A DNA stretch of 20,912 nt from Virgibacillus_R byunsanensis (lineage in GTDB: Bacteria > Bacillota > Bacilli > Bacillales > Amphibacillaceae): positions 1 to 20,912 of the forward strand of contig NZ_JBHTKJ010000036.1 in the NCBI RefSeq assembly GCF_042675965.1, in the 5' to 3' direction. Shown piece after piece: positions 13,547 through 20,418 of the stretch. The notes under the pieces were generated by a model that was given only the letters and a program-made list of their open reading frames with translations, did not search any database and was not told where the DNA came from. The number at the start of each line of letters is the position of its first letter. Position 1 is the stretch's first letter. Position numbers and translations under genes: made by a program.

Positions 13547-13858
13547 TTGATACAAGCTTTTGTAGTAGTAATATTGTTTTTTATCATATTTTTTGGGTTG
13601 GCTTTTATTCTAAATATGTTACTAAGACGGACATGGCTGATGTCGTTTTTATATATTTTTATTATGATCATCATGATAGATAATATCTCAACAATTGAAT
13701 ATTTCACTAATCCGGGAGAAGCTTTTTCAAATGCGTATTCAAGATTAGTAAGTATAAAATTGTTTGACTATATCGTATTTTTAGTTGGTTTTGCCGGAAC
13801 GATCGTGTCTGGTTTTGTCATTAAGTTTCTACGTAAGAGTGGTTATCAAATGTTTTAG
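13547..13858 (+). CDS. yuiB: YuiB, small integral membrane protein
   Basis: The product has 103 residues with three hydrophobic segments: about 3-26 (VVVILFFIIFFGLAFILNML), 30-47 and 74-95. The LNMLLRRTW segment after the first helix and the closing VIKFLRKSGYQMF match the YuiB family of Bacillaceae, function unknown. Start: TTG at 13547, nine bases after AAAGGGG; there is no nearby in-frame ATG and the TTG gives the right N-terminus. It is followed after 62 bases by yuiC, as in Bacillus, so the two may share a transcript. Confidence 0.85.
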   Translation: MIQAFVVVILFFIIFFGLAFILNMLLRRTWLMSFLYIFIMIIMIDNISTIEYFTNPGEAFSNAYSRLVSIKLFDYIVFLVGFAGTIVSGFVIKFLRKSGYQMF

Positions 13859-13920
13859 TATAAAAAAATGAATAAAAAGTAACAAGTTTGGAAATGATGA
13901 CATCCAGAGAGGTGTTATTA

Positions 13921-14610
13921 TTGAAAAAACAAAAATTTATTCAAAGGACAGGAATGCTACTATTATTTCTTGGGGCATTTTATGCAACCTTAACGTCTAT
14001 TTCAAATGTGACACTAACAGATGTACAAGCATGGGTCGAACAAGAGTCTTACTATTTAGCTGAAGAATCTAGCGGTACATGGAGTTATAGACAGGTAGGT
14101 TTAGAGGAAAAATCACTGAACACACTAAAACAACAAAAGAGATATATTTCCAGTGAACAGATTGAAGGTCCTAAAACCCTGGAAGAACAAGTGAATATGG
14201 AACAATTTCCAAGTGAGACGGTAGTGGCTACTGGGTATACCGCAGGTGTAGAATCAACAGGTAAAACACCTGATCATCCACAATATGGTATAACGTATTC
14301 GGGTGTTAAAGTTAAAAGAGACTTATATTCTACTATTGCAGCTGATTTAAGCATCTATCCAATAGGAACAGTAATGTATATCCCAGATTATGGATATGGC
14401 GTTGTAGCTGATAAAGGTGGAGCAATTAACGGTAATAAAATTGACCTTTATTATGAAACAGTGGATGATGTTTATTCCCAGTGGGGTAAAAAAGAATTAG
14501 ATGTATATATCATAGAATTGGGCAGTGGAAAACTAACAGAAGAACAATTAATCCATCTGAATGAAAACGAAGCATTACAAGTGTTTAGAGAACAAATTAC
14601 GAAAAGCTAA
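13921..14610 (+). CDS. yuiC: YuiC, 3D-domain (Sps/MltA-like) cell-wall protein
   Basis: The product has 229 residues. A short basic N-terminus is followed by one hydrophobic segment (about 10-27), a signal anchor, and then a linker to residue 100. The C-terminal 3D domain begins VVATGYTAG and contains the three aspartates that name it: D142 (AADLS), D164 (VVADKGG) and D175 (NKIDLYY). Family members (B. subtilis YuiC, the stationary-phase survival proteins, and the RpfB/MltA fold) are muralytic and act on glycan strands outside the membrane. Start: TTG at 13921, six bases after GAGAGGTG; this gives MKKQKF, a normal signal start, whereas ATG 13888 lacks a ribosome site. A hairpin separates it from convergent yuiD. 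Confidence 0.88.
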   Translation: MKKQKFIQRTGMLLLFLGAFYATLTSISNVTLTDVQAWVEQESYYLAEESSGTWSYRQVGLEEKSLNTLKQQKRYISSEQIEGPKTLEEQVNMEQFPSETVVATGYTAGVESTGKTPDHPQYGITYSGVKVKRDLYSTIAADLSIYPIGTVMYIPDYGYGVVADKGGAINGNKIDLYYETVDDVYSQWGKKELDVYIIELGSGKLTEEQLIHLNENEALQVFREQITKS

Positions 14611-14614
14611 TCAT

Positions 14615-14655
14615 ATAGAAGAGGTTTCAATCTTAATGATTGAAACCTCTTCTAT
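14615..14655. terminator. Hairpin between convergent yuiC and yuiD
   Basis: A perfect 18-base stem (14615-14632 with 14638-14655) and 5-base loop directly after the yuiC stop. T-runs are poor on both sides (GTTTA; TATATGATTA), but the stem is very stable and serves both genes. Confidence 0.75.
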
Positions 14656-14664
14656 GTTTACGGT

Positions 14665-15138
14665 TTAATATAGTCCATAAAGTAAAAATGCAACACAGAT
14701 ACCCGAGACCCCACCGAAAAACACTTCAATTGGTTGGTGACCTAATAGTTCCTTTAATTCTTCCCGTTTTTCATACTCTTGTTTTCTATTCCAATCCTTA
14801 GCACCGTCTACAAAATACTGGAAGTCTTTAATCAGTTGATTCAGTACGACAGCCTGCTCTCCTGCTTGCCTACGAACACCTGAGGCATCAAACATAATAA
14901 TAATACTAAATACACAAGCAATAGCAAAGTGTGTTGAGGTTACCCCTTCCATAATACCAACTCCAGTTGATAATGCCGTTACAGCTGCAGAATGACTACT
15001 TGGCATTCCACCAGTACTAAATGCTAGATTTGGTTTAAATTCGCGGGTGACGGCTAAACGAATGGGGATCTTAATAACTTGGGCGAAAATTATTGCAGCT
15101 AAAGCCGCCCATAAAGGGAAATTTTGAAATAGGTCCAT
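14665..15138 (-). CDS. yuiD: YuiD, divergent PAP2-family (DUF212) membrane protein
   Basis: The product has 157 residues. It has hydrophobic segments at about 8-25, 47-62, 68-85 and 138-156. The signature GGMPSSHSAAV (43-53) corresponds to the phosphatase motif PSxH of the PAP2/haloperoxidase-like family, and FDASGVRRQAGEQA (about 83-96) is the conserved following block; a late GHQPIEVFFGG supplies the second histidine. This is the DUF212 group, probably a membrane phosphatase of unknown substrate. The start ATG has AAAGGAT about 13 bases upstream, a long spacing. It is convergent with yuiC. Confidence 0.88.
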   Translation of the reverse strand: MDLFQNFPLWAALAAIIFAQVIKIPIRLAVTREFKPNLAFSTGGMPSSHSAAVTALSTGVGIMEGVTSTHFAIACVFSIIIMFDASGVRRQAGEQAVVLNQLIKDFQYFVDGAKDWNRKQEYEKREELKELLGHQPIEVFFGGVSGICVAFLLYGLY

Positions 15139-15236
15139 GAATGGGAAACATCCTTTCTGTCGGTGCCTATTAACTAGTAAAGAAGTAAAATTTCATAATG
15201 TTATTTTATCATACAAAGGTTTAAATATCATGTAAT

Positions 15237-15267
15237 AAAATTAGCAGATTGCCATTTGACAACCTGC
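15237..15267 (-). terminator. Probable terminator of bioY
   Basis: On the minus strand GCAGGTTG pairs with CAATCTGC (15260-15267 with 15244-15251, one G-U), 8-base loop, followed by TAATTTTATT. The U-tract is imperfect. Confidence 0.5.
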
Positions 15268-15290
15268 CTCATCTACTTTCCTATTTTGCT

Positions 15291-15884
15291 TTATGCTTTC
15301 ACCAGCAACCACCTGGCAGGGACCCTTTTTGACATATTTACCATAAATACAGCTGCTAACCCAGCTAGTGCAGCATCTTTTATTAGGAATGGAATCATTC
15401 CTGACCAAGCAATTACATAGGATATATCAAGATATAGCCATGTATTCATGGCTATATACATATATGTTACACCAATTCCATAATTAAAAAGTAGACCAGT
15501 AAGCGAGGCTATCGTATACAATGGAATAGAAGGTTTTTTACTATATTCGGCAATCCACCCTACGAAAAACGCAACAAATACAAAGGAAATAATAAATCCA
15601 CCAGTAGGTGTAACAAGTGCCATTGGTCCAGCAGACATTTTTGCAAACACTGGAACTCCAGCAATACCAACTAAAATATATGTAATCATAGAAATACTAC
15701 CTAGTTTTTTTCCAAGCATTAATCCAGCTATTGTAGCGAAAAAGGTTTGTAGTGACAATGGAACGGAAGCACCACCTATAGGAACTGCGAGCATTGGAAA
15801 CCAAACTGTTATATTCGCACCAATAGCCATCAAACAAACAAATACAGCACTAAACGTTAAATCAATTGGACGTAATCCTTTCAT
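15291..15884 (-). CDS. bioY: BioY, biotin uptake component (ECF transporter S component)
   Basis: The product has 197 residues and is strongly hydrophobic, with about six membrane helices. The family pattern is present: an early loop PIGGASVPLSLQTFFATIAGLMLGKKLG (about 36-63), GPMALVTPTGGFIISF (84-100), and the late PFLIKDAALAGLAAV. BioY binds biotin in the membrane and works alone or with the shared EcfA/A'/T energising module, which is not in this window. The GGAGS/PLSLQ and PTGG segments are the expected biotin-site loops. The upstream region carries a well-formed promoter overlapped by a BirA-like operator, supporting biotin-responsive expression. The ribosome site is GAAGGGAGAG. Confidence 0.95.
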   Translation of the reverse strand: MKGLRPIDLTFSAVFVCLMAIGANITVWFPMLAVPIGGASVPLSLQTFFATIAGLMLGKKLGSISMITYILVGIAGVPVFAKMSAGPMALVTPTGGFIISFVFVAFFVGWIAEYSKKPSIPLYTIASLTGLLFNYGIGVTYMYIAMNTWLYLDISYVIAWSGMIPFLIKDAALAGLAAVFMVNMSKRVPARWLLVKA

Positions 15885-15907
15885 TTTTCTCTCTCCCTTC
15901 GTATTCG

Positions 15908-15960
15908 ATAATATATGTTGTGTACGTCGATTGTCAACTTATTTTTTTGGGGGTTTACAA
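15908..15960 (-). promoter_or_regulatory. bioY promoter overlapped by a BirA-type operator
   Basis: On the minus strand TTGACA (15932-15937) and TATTAT (15908-15913) are 18 bases apart, or TATATT at 16. An inverted pair TTGTAAAC (15953-15960) and GTTGACAA (15931-15938), with a 14-base spacer, fits the Firmicute BirA operator (TTGTTAAC-N14/15-GTTAACAA) with one substitution per arm or fewer. The inner arm overlaps the -35, so BirA-biotin would block the promoter. Confidence 0.65.
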
Positions 15961-15968
15961 TATAACGT

Positions 15969-15997
15969 AAAAAAACAGTCTTTCCAGTGGAAAGACT
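15969..15997 (-). terminator. Intrinsic terminator of deoD
   Basis: Stem 15977-15985 with 15989-15997, loop of three, followed on the minus strand by GTTTTTTT (15969-15975). It lies after the IS-end-like segment that follows the deoD stop. Confidence 0.75.
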
Positions 15998-16019
15998 CCA
16001 AAGGATTGAATCTATTTTA

Positions 16020-16085
16020 TCGAACTTAGGCGAGAAGACTCCTTCCTCAAAACACGTCAGTGCTTAGGTGGGGGAGGATGTCAAT
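16020..16085 (-). mobile_element. Right-end-like remnant of an IS200/IS605-type element
   Basis: Read on the minus strand: TTGACATCCTCCCCCACCTA, AGCACTGACGTGTTTTGAGG, then AGTCTTCTCGCCTAAGTTCG. From memory, 'TTGACATCCTCCCC..CCTAA' and 'CTTCTCGCCTAAGTTC' are typical of the region downstream of tnpB, the right end that also forms the guide-RNA scaffold. No tnpA or tnpB is present. It overlaps the last six codons and stop of deoD. The assignment rests on pattern memory, not alignment. Confidence 0.45.
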
Positions 16086-16783
16086 GCTGCATCTAATGCT
16101 ACTACCATCATGTCATTAAAGGTTGTCTGTCTCTCTTCTGCAGAGGTTTCTTCACCTGTTAAAATGTGGTCTGATACTGTTAATACAGATAGAGCTTGTC
16201 GATCATATTTTGCAGCTAAAGTGTATAATGCAGTTGTTTCCATTTCGACTGCTAATACTTTATATTTTGCCAGTAATTCATTTATTTCCTGTGCATTATC
16301 ACGATAAAACGTATCACTTGTAAATACGTTACCAACACGAAGGTTCATACCTTTTTTTATACCAACATCGTATGCATTCTTAAGTAGACCAAAATCAGCT
16401 AAAGGAGCATAGTCTATTCCATTAAAAATCATACGATTCATTTGTGAGTCTGTAGTTGACCCTTGAGCGAGTATAACGTCACGAACGTTAACATCCTTTT
16501 GAATTGCACCACATGTGCCTACTCGAATTAATTTTTGAACGTCATAGCTTTGAATTAACTCATTTACATAAATAGAAATGGATGGAACGCCCATACCGGT
16601 TCCTTGTACAGATACACGTTCACCTTTGTAAGTTCCCGTATAGCCATTCATTCCACGTACTTTGTTATATTGTATAACGTCTTCTAAAAATGTTTCAGCA
16701 ATATATTTGGCTCGTAAAGGGTCTCCAGGTAATAGAATTTTATCTGCAATTTCACCTTTTTTAGCTTCAATATGTACACTCAT
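16064..16783 (-). CDS. deoD: Purine nucleoside phosphorylase, DeoD type
   Basis: The product has 239 residues. It splits purine (deoxy)nucleosides with phosphate to base and (deoxy)ribose-1-phosphate in salvage. The N-terminus (MSVHIEAKKGEIADKILLPG), the phosphate-binding GDPLRAKYIAE and RVGTCGAIQ, the substrate block VEMETTALYTLA and the catalytic aspartate in VSDHILTGE all fit hexameric DeoD. Start: ATG at 16783, with AGGAGG upstream. The C-terminus is odd: after NDMMVVALDAA the last residues LTSSPT and the stop are encoded by an IS200/IS605-like end sequence, replacing the family's usual short tail. The tail is not catalytic, so the enzyme should still work. Confidence 0.95.
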   Translation of the reverse strand: MSVHIEAKKGEIADKILLPGDPLRAKYIAETFLEDVIQYNKVRGMNGYTGTYKGERVSVQGTGMGVPSISIYVNELIQSYDVQKLIRVGTCGAIQKDVNVRDVILAQGSTTDSQMNRMIFNGIDYAPLADFGLLKNAYDVGIKKGMNLRVGNVFTSDTFYRDNAQEINELLAKYKVLAVEMETTALYTLAAKYDRQALSVLTVSDHILTGEETSAEERQTTFNDMMVVALDAALTSSPT

Positions 16784-16867
16784 TTATTTACCTCCTAATT
16801 AACTATATTCTTCCAAAATAACGTTATCATAATGGTAAACCAAAAACAAATATATAAAGGTTGTTCA

Positions 16868-16897
16868 TTGGTTTTTTGTTTCAAAACAAGTTATAAT
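16868..16897 (+). promoter_or_regulatory. Candidate promoter upstream of ptsH
   Basis: TTGGTT (16868-16873), 18-base spacer, TATAAT (16892-16897), giving a leader of about 110 bases. The leader holds a GGTAAC direct repeat (GGTAACCAGGTAAC, near 16940) and a TACATGTA/TACGTACATAATGTA cluster near 16965 that could be a regulator site. Confidence 0.4.
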
Positions 16898-17015
16898 TGT
16901 ATATAATATATATGGTACAGTTTTTACATGTTTTTTAAATGGGTAACCAGGTAACTATAATAGTGTACATGTATTACGTACATAATGTAAATTATTGTTG
17001 GAAGGATGAAGTAGT

Positions 17016-17279
17016 ATGAAAGAACAGACATTTACAATTACTGCAGATACTGGAGTACACGCACGTCCAGCTACGTTGTTAGTAAATAAAGCAGGACAAT
17101 TTGAATCAGAAGTAGAAGTATCCTATAACGATAAAAAGGTTAATCTTAAATCAATTATGGGTGTTATGTCACTAGGAATACCAAAAGGTGCCGAAATTAC
17201 AGTTTCTGCAACAGGTGGTGACGAAGAGGAAGCACTAAAAGGTGTTGAAAAAGTTATTAAAGAACACTTGGGTGAATAA
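17016..17279 (+). CDS. ptsH: HPr, phosphocarrier of the sugar phosphotransferase system
   Basis: The product has 87 residues. His15 in GVHARPATLLV is the PEP-dependent phosphorylation site used by enzyme I. Ser46 in NLKSIMGVMSLGI is the HPr-kinase site used in carbon catabolite control. Having His rather than Gln at 15 marks it as HPr and not Crh. The usual ptsI does not follow: a terminator comes within 10 bases of the stop, so the gene is monocistronic here. Start: ATG after GGAAGGATG. Whether this is the only HPr of the cell or a second copy cannot be told from this window. Confidence 0.95.
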   Translation: MKEQTFTITADTGVHARPATLLVNKAGQFESEVEVSYNDKKVNLKSIMGVMSLGIPKGAEITVSATGGDEEEALKGVEKVIKEHLGE

Positions 17280-17286
17280 AGTTATG

Positions 17287-17316
17287 AAGCTAGAGAAGTT
17301 AATCTCTAGCTTTTTA
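17287..17316 (+). terminator. Intrinsic terminator of ptsH
   Basis: Stem 17287-17296 with 17303-17312, loop AGTTAA, then TTTA. It is directly downstream of the ptsH stop; convergent kapB ends 20 bases beyond. Confidence 0.85.
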
Positions 17317-17335
17317 TATTTGCTTAGTTCTTATC

Positions 17336-17719
17336 CTATTTTTGATAGTATTTTTCTTCTAATTCATTTAATGCTTGTAAAGCTTTTTGGTTATATACTG
17401 ATTCTTTAGTCATCAGTTTTTCCTTTAGTTTTTCTACAGCTGTTTTTAATGATTCACTGTATGTTGGTATGTCACCATCGAATGGGTGAACTGCAGGCTT
17501 CTTTACATTCATCTTTTCAAACTGTGCGAGTGCTTTTCGTTCATGGAAAAACACACCAGATACTTCACCAGGATTATGAAGATCACCTTGTATGGGGTGT
17601 TTGTGAACTGCCAGGACTTTTATTAGCAGGCGCTCTCCTCGATCTTCGATAACTTCTCCTATGTAGGTACCAGAGTTGTAATGAGCACGAACTGTTTCTC
17701 CTATATTAACTTCAGCCAT
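17336..17719 (-). CDS. kapB: KapB, KinB-associated sporulation protein
   Basis: The product has 127 residues. The first half is a small beta-barrel-like domain (GETVRAHYNSGTYIGEV, LLIKVLAVHKHPIQGDLHNP, then FFHERKALAQFEKMN), and a helical tail follows (SLKTAVEKLKEKL, ALNELEEKYYQK). This pattern agrees with KapB, which in B. subtilis is needed for the histidine kinase KinB to start the sporulation phosphorelay. Although often annotated as a lipoprotein, this copy has no signal peptide or lipobox. kinB itself is not adjacent. The start ATG has GGAGGGG upstream. In B. subtilis patB lies near kinB-kapB; here patB is about 1.2 kb away. Confidence 0.88.
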   Translation of the reverse strand: MAEVNIGETVRAHYNSGTYIGEVIEDRGERLLIKVLAVHKHPIQGDLHNPGEVSGVFFHERKALAQFEKMNVKKPAVHPFDGDIPTYSESLKTAVEKLKEKLMTKESVYNQKALQALNELEEKYYQK

Positions 17720-17907
17720 ATTAATGCCCCTCCATTTCTTTTATATATTCATAAGACGGAATTGTTACAACTAACAATATCGTTTAGAATCACTTCCACT
17801 TCTATTCTATTGTGACAAAAATAGTATAATTTAGCGAATAATTACTAGGAATGTTTTTTAGAAAAGTAAATTTTGCTATAATGTTATGCAGAAGGACGTG
17901 AACAACT

Positions 17908-18093
17908 ATGATGGAATTTCTTTATTTTCCAGAAGATAAGTCGGAATATATTCCCGCAATAATTACATTAGTTATATTTATGATTGGCGCAATTGCTGTG
18001 ATGTACTTCTTTTATAAGATATCTAAAAAAGAAGAAAGAGTCATAGATGAAAAATTCAAGCAAGAATTAGAAAAGGAATCGGATGATCGATAA
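17908..18093 (+). CDS. Small single-pass membrane protein, unknown function
   Basis: The product has 61 residues. A short acidic N-terminus (MMEFLYFPEDKSEY) precedes one membrane helix (about residues 15-37, IPAIITLVIFMIGAIAVMYF) and a highly charged tail (KKEERVIDEKFKQELEKESD) that probably forms a cytoplasmic helix. AAGGA lies about 11 bases before the ATG at 17908; the next codon is also ATG. A TATAAT at 17877-17882 is a likely -10. Divergent from kapB, with its own terminator. I do not recognise the family. Confidence 0.75.
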   Translation: MMEFLYFPEDKSEYIPAIITLVIFMIGAIAVMYFFYKISKKEERVIDEKFKQELEKESDDR

Positions 18094-18103
18094 ATATAAG
18101 GAG

Positions 18104-18135
18104 AAGAGTCCTATCATCAAAGGGCTCTTTTTTTT
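18104..18135 (+). terminator. Intrinsic terminator of the small membrane protein gene
   Basis: Stem 18104-18112 with 18121-18129 (one T-G pair), 8-base loop, with a nine-base T-run (18127-18135). The second family-2 repeat begins at the next base. Confidence 0.85.
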
Positions 18136-18266
18136 AGTAGATAAGAAAGTATAAAACTTTCTTATCTACATAAGTGCAACTAAGGCATGTACTCCAGAGC
18201 ATAAGGGATTCTAAGAAAGTAAAGTACGCTTACTAAGAATCCCTTTAACGATAAGCCAAGTTTTCT
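18136..18266 (+). repeat. Family-2 double-hairpin repeat, 131-bp copy with an extra stem
   Basis: It starts with the same AGTAGATAAGAAAGTATAAA hairpin and ATAAGTGCAACTAAGGC linker as at 9393, and ends GATAAGCCAAGTTTTCT as there. Between them it carries a different central module: AAGGGATTCT (18203-18212) and AGAATCCCTT (18236-18245) form a stem closing AAGAAAGTAAAGTACGCTTACTA. There is no coding capacity. It occupies most of the gap to the next gene. Confidence 0.7.
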
Positions 18267-18329
18267 AAGGTTTATACAAACTTGAAATTGTAGATACTTA
18301 TAAAAAGCATTTACAAAGGAGTATCATAT

Positions 18330-18899
18330 ATGCGATTGTTTATTCTTATTCTTTTAATATTTTTAGTTTCGTGTCAATCAGATGAGGAGACTGCTAAAAC
18401 TATTGATATGTATAATACATCAGGTGATATGATAGGTACAGCAGCGTTTACGGAAAGACCTGAAGGAGTACAAGTTGAGTTGAAATTGGAAGGGTTAGCA
18501 CCAGGATTTCATGGTATCCATTTACATGAGTTACCGGCTTGTGAAGGACCTGACTTTAAAAGCGCTGGTAATCATTTTAATCCAGAAGGAAAAGAGCATG
18601 GATTAATGCATCCAGATGGTGCTCATCTAGGAGATCTTCCAAATATCGAAGCTGATGGCGGAGGTTTAGTTGAAGCTGAAATAATGTTAGCTGGGGCTAC
18701 GATGCTTGATGGGAAAAACTCAATTTTGGAGGGAGAAGGAACATCACTTGTCATCCATGAAGAGCAAGATGATGGCGTGAGTCAGCCTAGTGGTAATTCA
18801 GGAGCTAGAATAGCATGTGGTGAGGTTTCAACGGAAGAAAGGGAATCAACAAGCTCTCCTTCAGATCCGACACAATTTAATGAGGATCAAGAGGAATAG
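18330..18899 (+). CDS. Cu/Zn superoxide dismutase-like lipoprotein
   Basis: The product has 189 residues. The N-terminus is a lipoprotein signal with lipobox LVSC (lipidated Cys15), so the protein sits on the outer face of the membrane. The domain is SodC: copper ligands H64 and H66 (GIHLHE), bridging H82 (GNHFNP), H143 (LVIHE); zinc ligands H90, H99, D102 (HLGDLPN); disulfide C71-C163 and the substrate-guiding R160 (GARIACG). All metal ligands are present, unlike B. subtilis YojM, which as I recall lacks some copper ligands. Dismutase activity is therefore plausible. The tail from 167 is acidic and Ser/Pro-rich and looks disordered. The ribosome site is AAAGGAG. Confidence 0.92.
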   Translation: MRLFILILLIFLVSCQSDEETAKTIDMYNTSGDMIGTAAFTERPEGVQVELKLEGLAPGFHGIHLHELPACEGPDFKSAGNHFNPEGKEHGLMHPDGAHLGDLPNIEADGGGLVEAEIMLAGATMLDGKNSILEGEGTSLVIHEEQDDGVSQPSGNSGARIACGEVSTEERESTSSPSDPTQFNEDQEE

Positions 18900-18901
18900 A
18901 A

Positions 18902-18930
18902 AAAGCGATATCCATAATGGATATCGCTTT
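18902..18930. terminator. Bidirectional terminator between the SodC-like gene and patB
   Basis: Stem 18902-18913 with 18919-18930 (AAAGCGATATCC/GGATATCGCTTT), loop ATAAT. On the minus strand it is followed by TTTTTC, so it serves convergent patB as well. Confidence 0.85.
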
Positions 18931-18952
18931 AAGTTGGATGTGGATAACTTAT

Positions 18953-20122
18953 TTACCTGTTATTCACAGCATCAATGATTCGCTTTACACCTTCTTCCAA
19001 TGTTTCGCGAGGACAGGCGATATTTATCCGCATAAATTGTTTTCCTTCTTCACCGTATTCAGTTCCTGTATTCAGCCCAACTTTTGCTTTCTCAATCATA
19101 AATTGCTTTAGTTCTTTACTATCCATTTGCAACTTACTACAGTCAATCCATAGTAAATATGTCCCTTCTGAGTGTACTACCTTTAGGATTTCTGTATGAT
19201 TATCAAACATCTTAGTCACATATTTCTGATGATCATCTAATAACACTTTTAGTTCTTCAAGCCATGTCTCGCCATGTAAATAGGCTGCTTCCATAGCAGT
19301 ATTACCCATTGTATTTAGAATATGGTGCCCTTGTTTACCAAGTTGTTTGTTAAGTAGATCTCTTTTCCCTTTATTGGTGGTGATAATATAAGAAGCTTGC
19401 AACCCAGCTAGATTAAATGTTTTAGAAGGAGACATACAAGTAATCGTTTGATCTGCAATCTCTTCTGAAAGTGAAGCGATTGGAATATGACGTTGTCCCG
19501 GAAAAATAAGGTCACAGTGAATTTCATCTGATAAGATTAATACATTATATTCTAAACATAGTCTGGCCATTTCCCTTAATTCTTCTTCCTTCCAAACTCG
19601 ACCTACTGGATTATGTGGGGAGCATAAAATAAATGCTTTAACCCCTTGTTTTAATTTCTCTTCAAAATCTGTAAAATCAATTTTATAATAATTATCTTCT
19701 AATATAAGTGGATTTTTAACAACATTTCTATTATGTTGTGCAATCACACTATAAAAAGGTGTATAAACAGGAGTCTGAATTAAAACATCATCTTCTGGGT
19801 CGGTAAATGCTTGTATAGCCATATGTAAGCTTGTAACTACTCCAGGGCTAAACGAGAGCCAGTCATGTTTAATATGCCATTTATGACGGTTCATAACCCA
19901 ATTTACGATTGGATTTTTAACATCATCATCGATTACGGTGTAGCCAAATATACCATGCTCAGCACGTTTGACTAATGCATCGTTTACTTCCTTTGGTGCC
20001 TTGAAATCCATATCTGCAACCCACATAGGGAGTACATCATCTGTTTGAAAAATAGGTTTTAGCATATCCCATTTTACGGACCGTGTATTTTTACGATCAT
20101 GCACTTTATTAAATAGTTCCAT
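18953..20122 (-). CDS. patB: PatB/MalY-type cystathionine beta-lyase (C-S lyase)
   Basis: The product has 389 residues, a fold-type I pyridoxal-phosphate enzyme. Lys234 in SPSKTFNLAGLQ is the Schiff-base lysine. SPHNPVGRVW (168-177) with Asn171 and LSDEIHCDLIF (197-207) with Asp199 form the usual cofactor contacts. The N-terminal KWDMLKPIF and LPMWVADMDF are typical of the MalY/PatB subgroup. It cleaves C-S bonds of cystathionine or related thioethers, releasing homocysteine or other thiols, ammonia and pyruvate. Start: ATG at 20122, after GGAGG. Length agrees with the family. It ends at the bidirectional terminator. Confidence 0.93.
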   Translation of the reverse strand: MELFNKVHDRKNTRSVKWDMLKPIFQTDDVLPMWVADMDFKAPKEVNDALVKRAEHGIFGYTVIDDDVKNPIVNWVMNRHKWHIKHDWLSFSPGVVTSLHMAIQAFTDPEDDVLIQTPVYTPFYSVIAQHNRNVVKNPLILEDNYYKIDFTDFEEKLKQGVKAFILCSPHNPVGRVWKEEELREMARLCLEYNVLILSDEIHCDLIFPGQRHIPIASLSEEIADQTITCMSPSKTFNLAGLQASYIITTNKGKRDLLNKQLGKQGHHILNTMGNTAMEAAYLHGETWLEELKVLLDDHQKYVTKMFDNHTEILKVVHSEGTYLLWIDCSKLQMDSKELKQFMIEKAKVGLNTGTEYGEEGKQFMRINIACPRETLEEGVKRIIDAVNNR

Positions 20123-20220
20123 TTTATAACCTCCACAATTAATTCATTATTGATAGTATAACGAAGGTGGAATAAAAATTACATTTAAATGCATGGGAAG
20201 AGGTTATTTTCTGTTTAAAG

Positions 20221-20254
20221 GCAAAAAAAAGCAAAGCGCTTATACGCCTTGCTT
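20221..20254 (-). terminator. Orphan minus-strand terminator upstream of patB
   Basis: On the minus strand AAGCAAGGCG pairs with CGCTTTGCTT (20245-20254 with 20229-20238, one G-U), 6-base loop, followed by TTTTTT. No minus-strand gene lies to its right before 20418. The 20123-20418 gap otherwise shows only AT-rich sequence and the patB upstream region. Confidence 0.6.
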
Positions 20255-20418
20255 ACAGGGGGAATACGAGAAAGTCTTACATTTATAATTATACCCAGCA
20301 CAGGAAAATATAAACATATTATGACAAATTTTTTTAACTAATTACAAAGAATGAAACAAAATTGAGGATGAGGATCGTTTCATATATAGGAAAGATTCAC
20401 GGAGAGGAGGGAGTTCAT

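Noticed and set aside
16798..17015. Riboswitch or T-box upstream of ptsH
   Set aside because: The leader shows short direct and inverted TACAT/GGTAAC repeats but no conserved riboswitch core and no terminator hairpin before the gene.
9393..18266. CRISPR array suggested by recurring short palindromic repeats
   Set aside because: The copies are far apart, of different length, and not separated by uniform spacers; no cas genes are present.
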